A stretch of 64,000 nucleotides of DNA from Mangrovitalea sediminis (GTDB taxonomy: Bacteria > Pseudomonadota > Gammaproteobacteria > Pseudomonadales > Oleiphilaceae), in assembly GCF_002514725.1 (NCBI RefSeq), contig NZ_NTLB01000002.1, positions 62,001-126,000 on the forward strand. Reading direction: 5' to 3'. The position numbers and the translations under genes are program-made. Of the stretch, positions 26,155 to 33,241 are shown piece after piece; the stretch's first letter is position 1, and the number at the start of each line of letters is the position of its first letter. Below the pieces are notes generated by a model. It was not told the DNA's origin, did not search any database, and saw only the letters and a list, made by a program, of their open reading frames with translations.

Positions 26155-27078
26155 TCAATGGGGCGGTATCGAGACGCGCCCGCGTCGGCGTTGCTGAAAC
26201 AGATCGAACAGGCTGTTGGTCACCAGCGCAGCCAGGATGATCGCGCCGCCCACCAGGCTCAGGGTGGGCGGGACCTCTCCCAGGAAAAGCCAGACCAGTA
26301 AGGTGCCGAAAACGGTTTCCAGCAATAGCATCAGGCTGACTTCTGCCGCAGGCAGGTATCGCGGGCCTGTCTGTATCAGCGTGCTGGCAGCGGGTAGGAA
26401 CACGAGGCAGAGCAACAGGATGTAGCCCATGTCCGAGCGTGAGGGCCACTGTGCGCCCCCCATCAGAGTGGCAAGAAGGGTGGTCAGCAGGGCGCCGAAC
26501 ATCAGCATGACGCTCATATCGGCCTCTGGCCGGGAGCGTGCCACTGCCAGGTTGCTGGCGAGTGCAAAGGCTGCCATGAACGACATCAGCAGCCCCAGCA
26601 TGTGTCCCGGGCCGGTTTCGCTCATGCCCATCATTGCCGCTCCGCCGACACAGATCATGATCACGCCCCAGGTGCGCAGCGGCAACCGTTCCCTCCAGAT
26701 CAGGTAGCCCAGAATGGCAGCGATGACCGGGGCCATGTCGAGGATGACCAGCACGTTGCCGGCCGCGGTGTATTTCATGCCCACGACAAAACCGGTGGTG
26801 CTGATGGAGAATGCCGTAGCACAGAACAGGCCTTTCCAGCCGCAGCGCTGGATCTGGCGGGGAAGGTCTTTGCGGTAACGGGCCAGGGCGATGGCCATGA
26901 AGGCCAGTGTCAGTAAGGCGCCTCGCCAGAAAAGGAAGCCTTCGGGTGAAATGTGGGTTTCTTTCACCAAGAGCGAATCCGGGCACAGCAGCAGGACGCC
27001 CCACAGGGTCAGCAGCGTTCCACGCAACCGCAGGGCGCGAGGGTCGTCAGAAACGAAAATGCCGGATGAGGCGGTCAT
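26155..27078 (-). CDS. EamA/DMT-superfamily transporter
   Basis: The 307-residue permease has about ten helices and two EamA repeats. The first contains FLFWRGALLTLAFMAIALAR and YTAAGNVLVILDMAPVIAAI. The second contains YLPAAEVSLMLLLETVFGTL and FLGEVPPTLSLVGGAIILAA. It is a metabolite exporter of unknown substrate and appears to be monocistronic. Confidence 0.9.
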   Translation of the reverse strand: MTASSGIFVSDDPRALRLRGTLLTLWGVLLLCPDSLLVKETHISPEGFLFWRGALLTLAFMAIALARYRKDLPRQIQRCGWKGLFCATAFSISTTGFVVGMKYTAAGNVLVILDMAPVIAAILGYLIWRERLPLRTWGVIMICVGGAAMMGMSETGPGHMLGLLMSFMAAFALASNLAVARSRPEADMSVMLMFGALLTTLLATLMGGAQWPSRSDMGYILLLCLVFLPAASTLIQTGPRYLPAAEVSLMLLLETVFGTLLVWLFLGEVPPTLSLVGGAIILAALVTNSLFDLFQQRRRGRVSIPPH

Positions 27079-27280
27079 CGGTGTCTTTCCATCATGGCAA
27101 AACTCCAGGCCGATGGGTTTGGGGTATTGGTCGCCGAGGGCTGCTGCGAGGGCGAGCGGTCGGTAATCCGCAAGCGATGGCGCGCACTATAACCTTTCGC
27201 CAGGGTGTATCGCCATGGCAGGTTATTCGTGGCACAGTAAAGCCGCAATCCCACTTTTTACCGGCAACCAGGAGTTCAGT

Positions 27281-27571
27281 ATGAGCAGTGAAAACCTGCA
27301 TGCTCCCCGTGAGCGTCTGTCCAAGGAAACCATCCATTTTCATCACGCGATTGTCTCCCTGATGGAGGAACTCGAAGCCGTGGACTGGTACCGTCAGCGT
27401 GCCGACGACTGCGATGATCCGGCGCTCAAGGCGATCCTGCTACACAACATGCGCGAGGAAATGGAGCATGCGGCCATGTGTCTGGAGTGGATGCGCCGTA
27501 ATAACAAGGACTTCGAGGGGCACCTTCGTGAGTTCCTGTTTACTGACGGTGATATCGCCGATCACGGTTGA
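27281..27571 (+). CDS. Encapsulin-type ferritin-like protein (EncFtn), without targeting tail
   Basis: The 96-residue half-ferritin normally forms iron-oxidising decamers inside encapsulin shells. The signature is SLMEELEAVDWYRQR and LLHNMREEMEHAAMCLEWMRR. By alignment to the known family, Glu30, Glu60 and His63 are the ferroxidase ligands and Trp36/Tyr37 the entry-site residues; all are present. The protein ends EFLFTDGDIADHG, so the long tail and shell-docking peptide of encapsulated members are absent, and no encapsulin gene is in the window. ATG 27281 has AGGAG nearby. Its end overlaps the convergent cyclase gene by ten bases. Confidence 0.85.
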   Translation: MSSENLHAPRERLSKETIHFHHAIVSLMEELEAVDWYRQRADDCDDPALKAILLHNMREEMEHAAMCLEWMRRNNKDFEGHLREFLFTDGDIADHG

Positions 27572-29919
27572 GACGGGTCGAGGGGCATGACGGTGGCAAT
27601 GCCGTTGCGTCCGCTGGCTTTGACCCGATAGCAGCCTTCGTCCGCCCGGGCGAGGGTAACGCGAGGGCTCTGGTCGTTTTCGGCCAGGACGGTGACTCCG
27701 ATACTGGTGGTGACACCGTAGCTTTTGCCGTCGCGTTCAATGCGTAGACTTTCCACTGCAGCCCGGATCTGTTCCAGAATGGCAATGGCCCTTTCCATGC
27801 CGCATCCTGGGAGCAATACACTGAATTCATCGCCGCCGAGTCGGGCGGCGATGTCGGTTTGTCGAATATTCAGGCGTATCGTCTCTGCCAGGTTCCGCAG
27901 CAATTCATCGCCCAGCAGATGTCCACCTTCGTCGTTAACTTGCTTGAAATAGTCCAGGTCGATCATGGCCAGAACGGAAACCTGGCTCAAGGAGTGACTT
28001 TCCCCTAGCCAATGCACCAGGCTTGCCATAAAGGCGCGGCGGTTGTTCAAACCAGTCAAGGCGTCATGGGTCGCTTCCCAGGATAGGCGCTCCTCCCGCC
28101 GCCGGCGCTCGCTGTCGTCGCGCAGGACAAATACGATACGGTCGCTTTCTGCACTGGAGTGGTTTAGCCGGAGCATGGTCAGTTCGACTTCATGGCGGCG
28201 CTGGTTGCGGTCGATGATCAATGCGTCCAGGTTCTCCAGTTCGGGATGTTCCAGCAAACGCTCAAGTGACCACTGTTCACCGTCGACTTCGACAGTGATC
28301 ATCTCGAACAGTTTGCCACCGACGACGCTGCAGTCGTTGCAGACAAAGGCTTCGCCCGGACCGTTGGCATAGCTGATGCGCCCGGAGGGATCGATCACCA
28401 GAACACCGTCCCGCAACAAGCCGAGCACCCGGTCGGCCCGGCTACGCTCGTCCTCGAGCTGCGCTTCGATGTCACGCTCGTGGGTGATATCGCGAATGAT
28501 GGCAATGAAGCCGTGGGTGACGCTGCTCGACTGGATGGTGCTGGCAACCGCCTCGACCCATACGATCTTCTGTTCCGGCGTCTGTACGCGGAACTGGGAA
28601 AACAGGGGTTTGTGAGTCTGTCGCGCGATCTGCCATTCGGCGGCGACACGATCCCGGTCCTCAGGGACGAGCCCTTTCAGCCAGCTCTGCCCCATCAGGC
28701 GCTCCCAACTCAGGCCGAGGATCTTCAAGACTGCCGCATTGGCGAACTGGACACGGCCCATGACATTGGTCTGCAGAATGCCCAGCGGGGCAGCTTCAGT
28801 GATGGTGCGAAAGAAGGCCTCTCGTTCAGACAGTGATTCGAGGGCGCGTGAACGATCCTCGAATGTGGTATTGAACATCGTCGCCAGGGCCTGGATTTCG
28901 GCGCTGCCATGCACACGGACTGGGCCGGTCCGCAGTCCGGTGTGTCGCAGTTCCATCTGTGTTTCGAGCTCTCCCAGAGGCTGCAGGAGGCGTCCGAGAA
29001 CTCGCCAGGCAATAATGGCAATCAACACCAGGACGGCGATGGAGGCCGCGATTTCACTTTCGGTAACGCGCTCCAGGGCCTTGAAGGCCTCCTGGGCGGG
29101 AATGACGACGGAGACAAACCAGGGCGCTTCGGTCAATTGCCGGAAGGCATAGACGGCTTCGGCGCCTTGTGGCGTTCGCACGATGGCAATGCCATCCTGG
29201 TTCTTGCGAGCGAGGTCCAGTGCTTCGTTGCGGGGCAGCGGCTGCAGGATCCTGGTCTTATCCGGGTGGGCGATGGTCAAACCGGTCAGAGTGCCAACGC
29301 TGATGTAGCCGCTGTGGCCGACCGGAATACGTTGCAGGCGGCCGATGAAACTCTGTGAATCCAGTTCCGTAACGCCAACCAGAACGCCGACGAAACGGCC
29401 GCGGGAGTTGAAGATGGGGGCCGCGACGGCAATGGCTGGGTGTGAATCCAACTGGGTTGTGAAAGGCTGGGAAATAACGGTCGTTAGCTGGGTGCTGGCA
29501 AGTTTGAAGTAATTGTGGTCGCTGATATCGAGTCCGATGCGACCCTTCAGGTGGGGCTGGTCGGCGATGATCCTGCCGCCGGCGTCGGCCACGTAAGCGG
29601 TATTGAAGAGCGTTAACAGGGCAGTGTCGTTTTGCAGGATAAAGGGCGCGGTGCTGCGCAGTGCCTCGCTATCCATGCGGATGCGCGATGCGGCCCGGGA
29701 GATGGCCTGGAAACGTGTGCGCAGCTTGTCGTCCAGATCCTGCTCAACGATACTGGCTGTCGTCGTGAGCTGATCCTCGACCTGATCGGATAACAGCAAG
29801 CGACCGACGACGACGCTGACGACGGTTTCTATGAGGACCGTGACCACAATGGCGCCTAGCACCAGGATCACGCCCTTCCCTTTGAGGCTATGCAGAAAAC
29901 CCCGGGCCCGACGTCTCAC
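27562..29919 (-). CDS. Membrane diguanylate cyclase with Cache, PAS and GGDEF domains
   Basis: The product has 785 residues, starting with GTG 29919. Membrane helices lie near 16-38 and 290-310 around a periplasmic double-Cache sensor. A HAMP-like stretch (LLQPLGELETQMEL), one or two PAS domains (about 370-590) and a GGDEF domain follow. The catalytic site RLGGDEF is intact (GGDEF 695-699) and the inhibitory I-site RQTD is at 686-689, so this should be an active, product-inhibited c-di-GMP synthase. No EAL domain. It appears monocistronic. Confidence 0.93.
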   Translation of the reverse strand: MRRRARGFLHSLKGKGVILVLGAIVVTVLIETVVSVVVGRLLLSDQVEDQLTTTASIVEQDLDDKLRTRFQAISRAASRIRMDSEALRSTAPFILQNDTALLTLFNTAYVADAGGRIIADQPHLKGRIGLDISDHNYFKLASTQLTTVISQPFTTQLDSHPAIAVAAPIFNSRGRFVGVLVGVTELDSQSFIGRLQRIPVGHSGYISVGTLTGLTIAHPDKTRILQPLPRNEALDLARKNQDGIAIVRTPQGAEAVYAFRQLTEAPWFVSVVIPAQEAFKALERVTESEIAASIAVLVLIAIIAWRVLGRLLQPLGELETQMELRHTGLRTGPVRVHGSAEIQALATMFNTTFEDRSRALESLSEREAFFRTITEAAPLGILQTNVMGRVQFANAAVLKILGLSWERLMGQSWLKGLVPEDRDRVAAEWQIARQTHKPLFSQFRVQTPEQKIVWVEAVASTIQSSSVTHGFIAIIRDITHERDIEAQLEDERSRADRVLGLLRDGVLVIDPSGRISYANGPGEAFVCNDCSVVGGKLFEMITVEVDGEQWSLERLLEHPELENLDALIIDRNQRRHEVELTMLRLNHSSAESDRIVFVLRDDSERRRREERLSWEATHDALTGLNNRRAFMASLVHWLGESHSLSQVSVLAMIDLDYFKQVNDEGGHLLGDELLRNLAETIRLNIRQTDIAARLGGDEFSVLLPGCGMERAIAILEQIRAAVESLRIERDGKSYGVTTSIGVTVLAENDQSPRVTLARADEGCYRVKASGRNGIATVMPLDPSQP

Positions 29920-30057
29920 AACAACCGCATCCCCCTAAAGCATTCGGTCTATGCCGAATGTACTTTGCTACTTCTAAAGTGTAACAAAGTCTTGGAGGAA
30001 ACCATTATGACGTCAGGTTATAGATGTGCTGGGTTTAGCGCTTTTCCGGTTTGACCG

Positions 30058-30087
30058 GAGGGTGCCGGCGGGAGTGCCGGCACCCTC
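30058..30087 (-). terminator. Terminator hairpin after Crp/Fnr gene
   Basis: GAGGGTGCCGGC (30058-30069) and GCCGGCACCCTC (30076-30087) make a perfect 12-bp stem with a 6-base loop, just beyond the stop of the minus-strand regulator gene at 30096. Confidence 0.7.
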
Positions 30088-30095
30088 GATGGCGC

Positions 30096-30749
30096 TTATT
30101 CCGCGCCCTGATGCTTGAGCCGAGAGAAGGTTGCGCTTGCGACGCCCAGCCAGGCGGCTAACTGATAGTCCGGCACACGCTCGACCAGCTCGGGATAATC
30201 GGAGACCATATGGCGGTAGCGGTCGAGTGCCGACAGTGTCTGCTGCTCAACTTCCCGCATGAGCGCCTGTTCGGCCAATTGCTCGGTGAGGACCAGGGCA
30301 AAGCGGTTCCAGTGGTCTGTCTTCTGCAGCAGGCGGCGGAACAGGTCAAAAGGCGCAACCCAAAGTGAGCAGGGCTCGACGCTGGCGAGACAGAGGGTGT
30401 TGCGGGTTGAACGGCTGCGGGCGAAGACGGGCCACATCATATCGCCCTCGCGGAAGAAATGGTGGATGCAAACCTTGCCTTCTGGACTCTGTCGATAGAG
30501 GCGGGCTATGCCCTGTTCCAGCACATACACATTTTTCCAGGCCTCGCCGGAAGCCTCAAGGCAACGGCCCGGCGCCACTTCCTGGCGCTCGAAGAACCGG
30601 ACCAGGTCGTCCAGCAGGCGCGCATCGGCAGGAGCCCGTTCGCGGCTGTCGGTGATGCCCAGTGTATGGGCGAGAGTTTCCCGGAGATAGTGGCTGTTGG
30701 GTTGCGGGTGATGGGCGCGCCAATCAAATGGAAAAAGAACTTCTGCCAT
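30096..30749 (-). CDS. Crp/Fnr-family transcriptional regulator
   Basis: The product has 217 residues. The cyclic-nucleotide-binding-like beta-barrel covers about 45-140 (WKNVYVLEQGIARLYRQSPEGKV, HHFFREGDMMWPV). A short C-terminal helix-turn-helix follows (DYQLAAWLGVASATFSRLKHQ). There is no N-terminal Cys cluster, so it is not an FNR-type oxygen sensor. ATG 30749 with GTGGA upstream is preferred over in-frame GTG 30761. Effector and targets are unknown. Confidence 0.88.
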   Translation of the reverse strand: MAEVLFPFDWRAHHPQPNSHYLRETLAHTLGITDSRERAPADARLLDDLVRFFERQEVAPGRCLEASGEAWKNVYVLEQGIARLYRQSPEGKVCIHHFFREGDMMWPVFARSRSTRNTLCLASVEPCSLWVAPFDLFRRLLQKTDHWNRFALVLTEQLAEQALMREVEQQTLSALDRYRHMVSDYPELVERVPDYQLAAWLGVASATFSRLKHQGAE

Positions 30750-31178
30750 GGTTAAGTCCACTCTGACGATGAAAAGTCGGTTGTTACGGGAAGCAGGACG
30801 GCTGGCGGCTCCAGGGAACGAGGCCGTTTGAGATCGTCGCCTTGCTTCAGATATTCAATCGTGCAGTGTTGCGGCGCTGGTCCCGGCTATTGTCGCCATG
30901 GGGATCGGTGTCAGAACCGGGCCCGCCCTGGTCAGGCGTTTATGCGAGGGCCCGGATATTCCCTGTGCGAACTGGACAGCAGAGGGGGCAGCGCTTATCA
31001 AGTGGACACTTTGACCAACGTAAACTCCGATTAGTTCCACCTGTCTTCAGAAATTTTCAACAGCCTGGGCATCTTTTTCGCCGGTTGTTCGCCTAAAGCG
31101 CGCGCAGAGCGACTTTTGCCAACGTTTTTGTGGGCTCGCAGCGGGATCGATCAAATTTATTGCAGGTAGAAACCGGGT
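30750..31178. other. Divergent intergenic region, Crp/Fnr / SprT-like
   Basis: This 429-bp gap lies between divergent genes. I found no convincing open frame with a ribosome site, no strong hairpin and no repeat. It presumably contains only the two promoters. Confidence 0.5.
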
Positions 31179-31880
31179 ATGAGCAAGGCAGCGATATCAA
31201 CAGACGTCCAGTTCCATCGCCGTGTGGGCCTGAAGATGGCCGCCGCCATCAGGGAGGTCTTGTGGAACCGGCCGGGGTCGCATCGGCAGGGGGTTCTCGT
31301 GGTGCGTCTCGGGTCGGGGCGTGCGACTTATCATCGCTATGATCCGGTGCGCAGGGAGCACCTGATCAACCTGGGACTGGAGATGATTGCGGCGAAGCAG
31401 CAGCCCGGCCAGTGTGGTGAGTGGCTGTCCACCCGGGAGATCCTGAATCGAGGCTATTTTCAGCGCCAGGTATCCGTGGCTCACCTGCTGGCCCACACCT
31501 GCGTACACGAATTTGCGCATCTGGTGCAGACAGTACAGGGAGAACGGCGACGGGGTGCGGTACATAACCCCGCCTTTTACCGGATTCTCGACAACCTGCA
31601 TGCGGACGGGGTGGCGGACGCGGTGTTGGAATACCTGACGTCAGCCGAAGAGGTGCTGGTCGCGCCGCTGGATGCAACGCCGGTAACGGTGGCAATGCGC
31701 TCGAGCACCGTGGGATTTCGTCGGGGAGACTGTGTTGCCTTCGCCTATCGGCAGCAGACACATACCGGGCGTATTACCCGCGTCAATCGCCGAACCTGCT
31801 CTGTCGACGGAACCGGGGCCAGTCGAGGCTTGCGGTTCAGGGTTTCACCGAGCTTGTTGGAGCGTCTTGATGGGCCGTGA
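31179..31880 (+). CDS. SprT-like zinc metallopeptidase-domain protein
   Basis: The product has 233 residues. The zinc site is CVHEFAHLVQ (His110, Glu111, His114), with a probable third ligand His129 in VHNPAFYRIL, the spacing of SprT/Wss1-like proteases. The N-terminal part (about 15-70) is helical. The C-terminal 60 residues (VGFRRGDCVAFAYRQQTHTGRI) resemble a small beta-barrel of KOW/SH3 type. No signal peptide, so it is probably cytoplasmic. Role unknown; relatives degrade DNA-protein crosslinks, but the C-terminal zinc ribbon of SprT is missing. Confidence 0.7.
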   Translation: MSKAAISTDVQFHRRVGLKMAAAIREVLWNRPGSHRQGVLVVRLGSGRATYHRYDPVRREHLINLGLEMIAAKQQPGQCGEWLSTREILNRGYFQRQVSVAHLLAHTCVHEFAHLVQTVQGERRRGAVHNPAFYRILDNLHADGVADAVLEYLTSAEEVLVAPLDATPVTVAMRSSTVGFRRGDCVAFAYRQQTHTGRITRVNRRTCSVDGTGASRGLRFRVSPSLLERLDGP

Positions 31881-31881
31881 A

Positions 31882-31906
31882 GGTGCACTTTTCAGGAGGG
31901 TGCACC
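31882..31906 (+). terminator. Hairpin after SprT-like gene
   Basis: GGTGCAC (31882-31888) pairs with GTGCACC (31900-31906) across a 11-base loop, starting two bases after the stop codon. Stem of 7 bp, no T-run; a weak terminator candidate. Confidence 0.4.
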
Positions 31907-31970
31907 GTAAAGGGGAGGTGTTGCAGGGGCGTCTTCTCTTAAAAATCTATTAATATCAGAGCATTATGTT

Positions 31971-31987
31971 TTGGCATGGGACCTGCA
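31971..31987 (+). promoter_or_regulatory. Sigma-54-type promoter ahead of candidate small RNA
   Basis: TTGGCATGGGACCTGCA has the -24 GG (31973-31974) and -12 GC (31985-31986) separated by exactly 10 bases, as sigma-54 requires, and matches TGGCAY-N5-TGCA. Predicted transcription start is near 31998. A second TGGCACG begins at 32008 but has a poor -12 element. Confidence 0.6.
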
Positions 31988-31997
31988 ATATGATTCA

Positions 31998-32128
31998 TGA
32001 CGCTTCCTGGCACGGGTCCGGCCCACCTCTCGGACTCGCACCGGAAGATCCGTCTGACACACCGGAAACACTGTGATTCCCACAGGCATTTTCGCCTGCC
32101 CTCTCTGAGGTGCAGGCGTTTTTTTTAT
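31998..32128 (+). ncRNA. Candidate sigma-54-dependent small RNA 1
   Basis: About 130 bases lie between the predicted sigma-54 start and a strong intrinsic terminator, with no ribosome site or open frame. Internal hairpins are CGGA-AGA-TCCG (32043-32053) and CTGTG-ATTCC-CACAG (32071-32085). The next gene downstream is on the opposite strand, so this cannot be a leader. The segment GAAACACTGT (32065-32074) recurs with one extra base in a similar unit at 35433. Promoter and terminator are visible; the RNA itself is inferred. Confidence 0.45.
32093..32128 (+). terminator. Intrinsic terminator of candidate small RNA 1
   Basis: CGCCTGC (32093-32099) pairs with GCAGGCG (32114-32120), followed immediately by eight T (32121-32128): a textbook Rho-independent terminator on the plus strand. 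Confidence 0.85.
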
Positions 32129-32152
32129 GGGGATAGTAAATCAGGTGGGGAA

Positions 32153-32201
32153 CAAAAAACGGGCCGGAGATCAGTTAGGATCGTCCGGCCCGTTTTTGTT
32201 C
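32153..32201. terminator. Bidirectional terminator of PEP-CTERM gene
   Basis: AACAAAAACGGGCCGGA (32153-32169) and TCCGGCCCGTTTTTGTT (32185-32201) are perfect 17-bp inverted arms with T-runs on both strands. It ends the minus-strand PEP-CTERM message (stop at 32219) and would also stop plus-strand read-through. Confidence 0.88.
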
Positions 32202-32218
32202 ATTCGAACAGCGAAATA

Positions 32219-32824
32219 TCAGCTGTCTTTGCGAGACTTACGGTTCCGCAGGGCCAGGATGCCGCCAACCAGTCCCAGGCTGATCAGTGCCAGGGAAGAA
32301 GGCTCCGGAACGGCCGAGATTTCGCCAACGATGTCGTTGTAGTCTCCGTCCTTGCCGGCACCGCCGTCGTCGACGCCAATAATAATGCCGCCATCAGCGC
32401 CCTGTCCCAGCCAGAAACCCGGTGAGCCGGTAGTGTTTTGGCCATTCTGTACCGATGTATCAGGTATGCCGTCGTGGTTGCTGTCGACATTGATCACGAA
32501 GTTGATCAGGCCGGCCAGTACGCCGTCCAGCACATAAGTGGTGCCCGGGGCGTCCTGGTTCGACATAGTGATGGACTGGGAGCCGTTACTGGCGACCAGG
32601 GAATCCCAGTAGGATGCATCTTTCCCCAGGAAAACGAATTTCAGGGTGGTGTTCGAATTCGTATAGAGATTCGCACCGAAACAGCCGTTCAGCGTATTGC
32701 TGTAGGTGCTTGTAGTGATCGTAAGGTTACTACAGTTGCCGCCGCTGATAATCAGGCTGGCGGACGCATTGGTGGCTGCTCCGAGCAGTAACGTCGAAAC
32801 AAGCGCTAGAATTTTCAGTTTCAT
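32219..32824 (-). CDS. PEP-CTERM sorting-domain surface protein
   Basis: The 201-residue exported protein has a signal peptide over about 1-23 (TLLLGAATNASAS). The body is rich in Asn, Ser, Thr and Gly (likely glycosylation targets) with an acidic, Ca-binding-like segment DDGGAGKDGDYNDI. The C-terminal exosortase signal is complete: VPEP at 172-175, hydrophobic helix 177-192, basic tail RNRKSRK. Exosortase would cut here and release the protein into the exopolysaccharide matrix; no exosortase gene lies in the window. A near-perfect sigma-54 promoter is 70-85 bp upstream. Confidence 0.93.
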   Translation of the reverse strand: MKLKILALVSTLLLGAATNASASLIISGGNCSNLTITTSTYSNTLNGCFGANLYTNSNTTLKFVFLGKDASYWDSLVASNGSQSITMSNQDAPGTTYVLDGVLAGLINFVINVDSNHDGIPDTSVQNGQNTTGSPGFWLGQGADGGIIIGVDDGGAGKDGDYNDIVGEISAVPEPSSLALISLGLVGGILALRNRKSRKDS

Positions 32825-33241
32825 GACACGACTCCACTACATGCCCACGAAAATTATCTTTCTTGAAGTCAAAAAGATGTTGGGGAGTCCAAAGCAACCA
32901 TGGTGCCATTCATGAAATATCATTAACAAACAAATTGGTAGACGGTTTTTCTGGTGCTATGAATTTGCTGGAGTGTAAAAATTCCTGACGAAAACTGGCC
33001 TCAGCAGCTGCTTTTTCTGACAGTGTTCCCCGGAAAGGGAGTCTTTGGGAATCAGCGGTGATGCTCGCGGATGCCGGGCCCTTCCGTTCACGGTGAATTC
33101 GTATAATTTGCTGACGGGCATAGCTGATTACGCTAAGCCAGCCCCTTTTATGCCAAATCGATCAAAAAATGAACTGGTCTTTGGTGAGCTCAAGGACGAA
33201 TACTTAGGGTGAGTTATTGACCCTGGGCATGGGAGGCTGTG
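32825..33241. other. Intergenic region between PEP-CTERM and PA14 genes
   Basis: This 417-bp divergent gap holds the sigma-54 promoter of the PEP-CTERM gene (32893-32908, minus). For the rightward PA14 gene the only candidate I see is an isolated TATAAT at 33102-33107 without a good -35. The region is more AT-rich than the neighbouring genes. No further open frame is credible. Confidence 0.5.
32893..32908 (-). promoter_or_regulatory. Sigma-54 promoter of PEP-CTERM gene
   Basis: On the minus strand the sequence reads TGGCACCATGGTTGCT: -24 TGGCAC and -12 TTGC with 10 bases between GG and GC, almost the full sigma-54 consensus. The start would be near 32881, giving a leader of about 57 bases before ATG 32824. 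Sigma-54 control of PEP-CTERM genes through the PrsK/PrsR system is known in other bacteria. Confidence 0.8.

Noticed and set aside
33174-33190. Sigma-54-like TGGTCTTTGGTGAGC before the PA14 gene
   Set aside because: GG and GC are 10 bases apart, but -24 is TGGTCT and -12 is GAGC; too poor beside the sites at 32893 and 31971.
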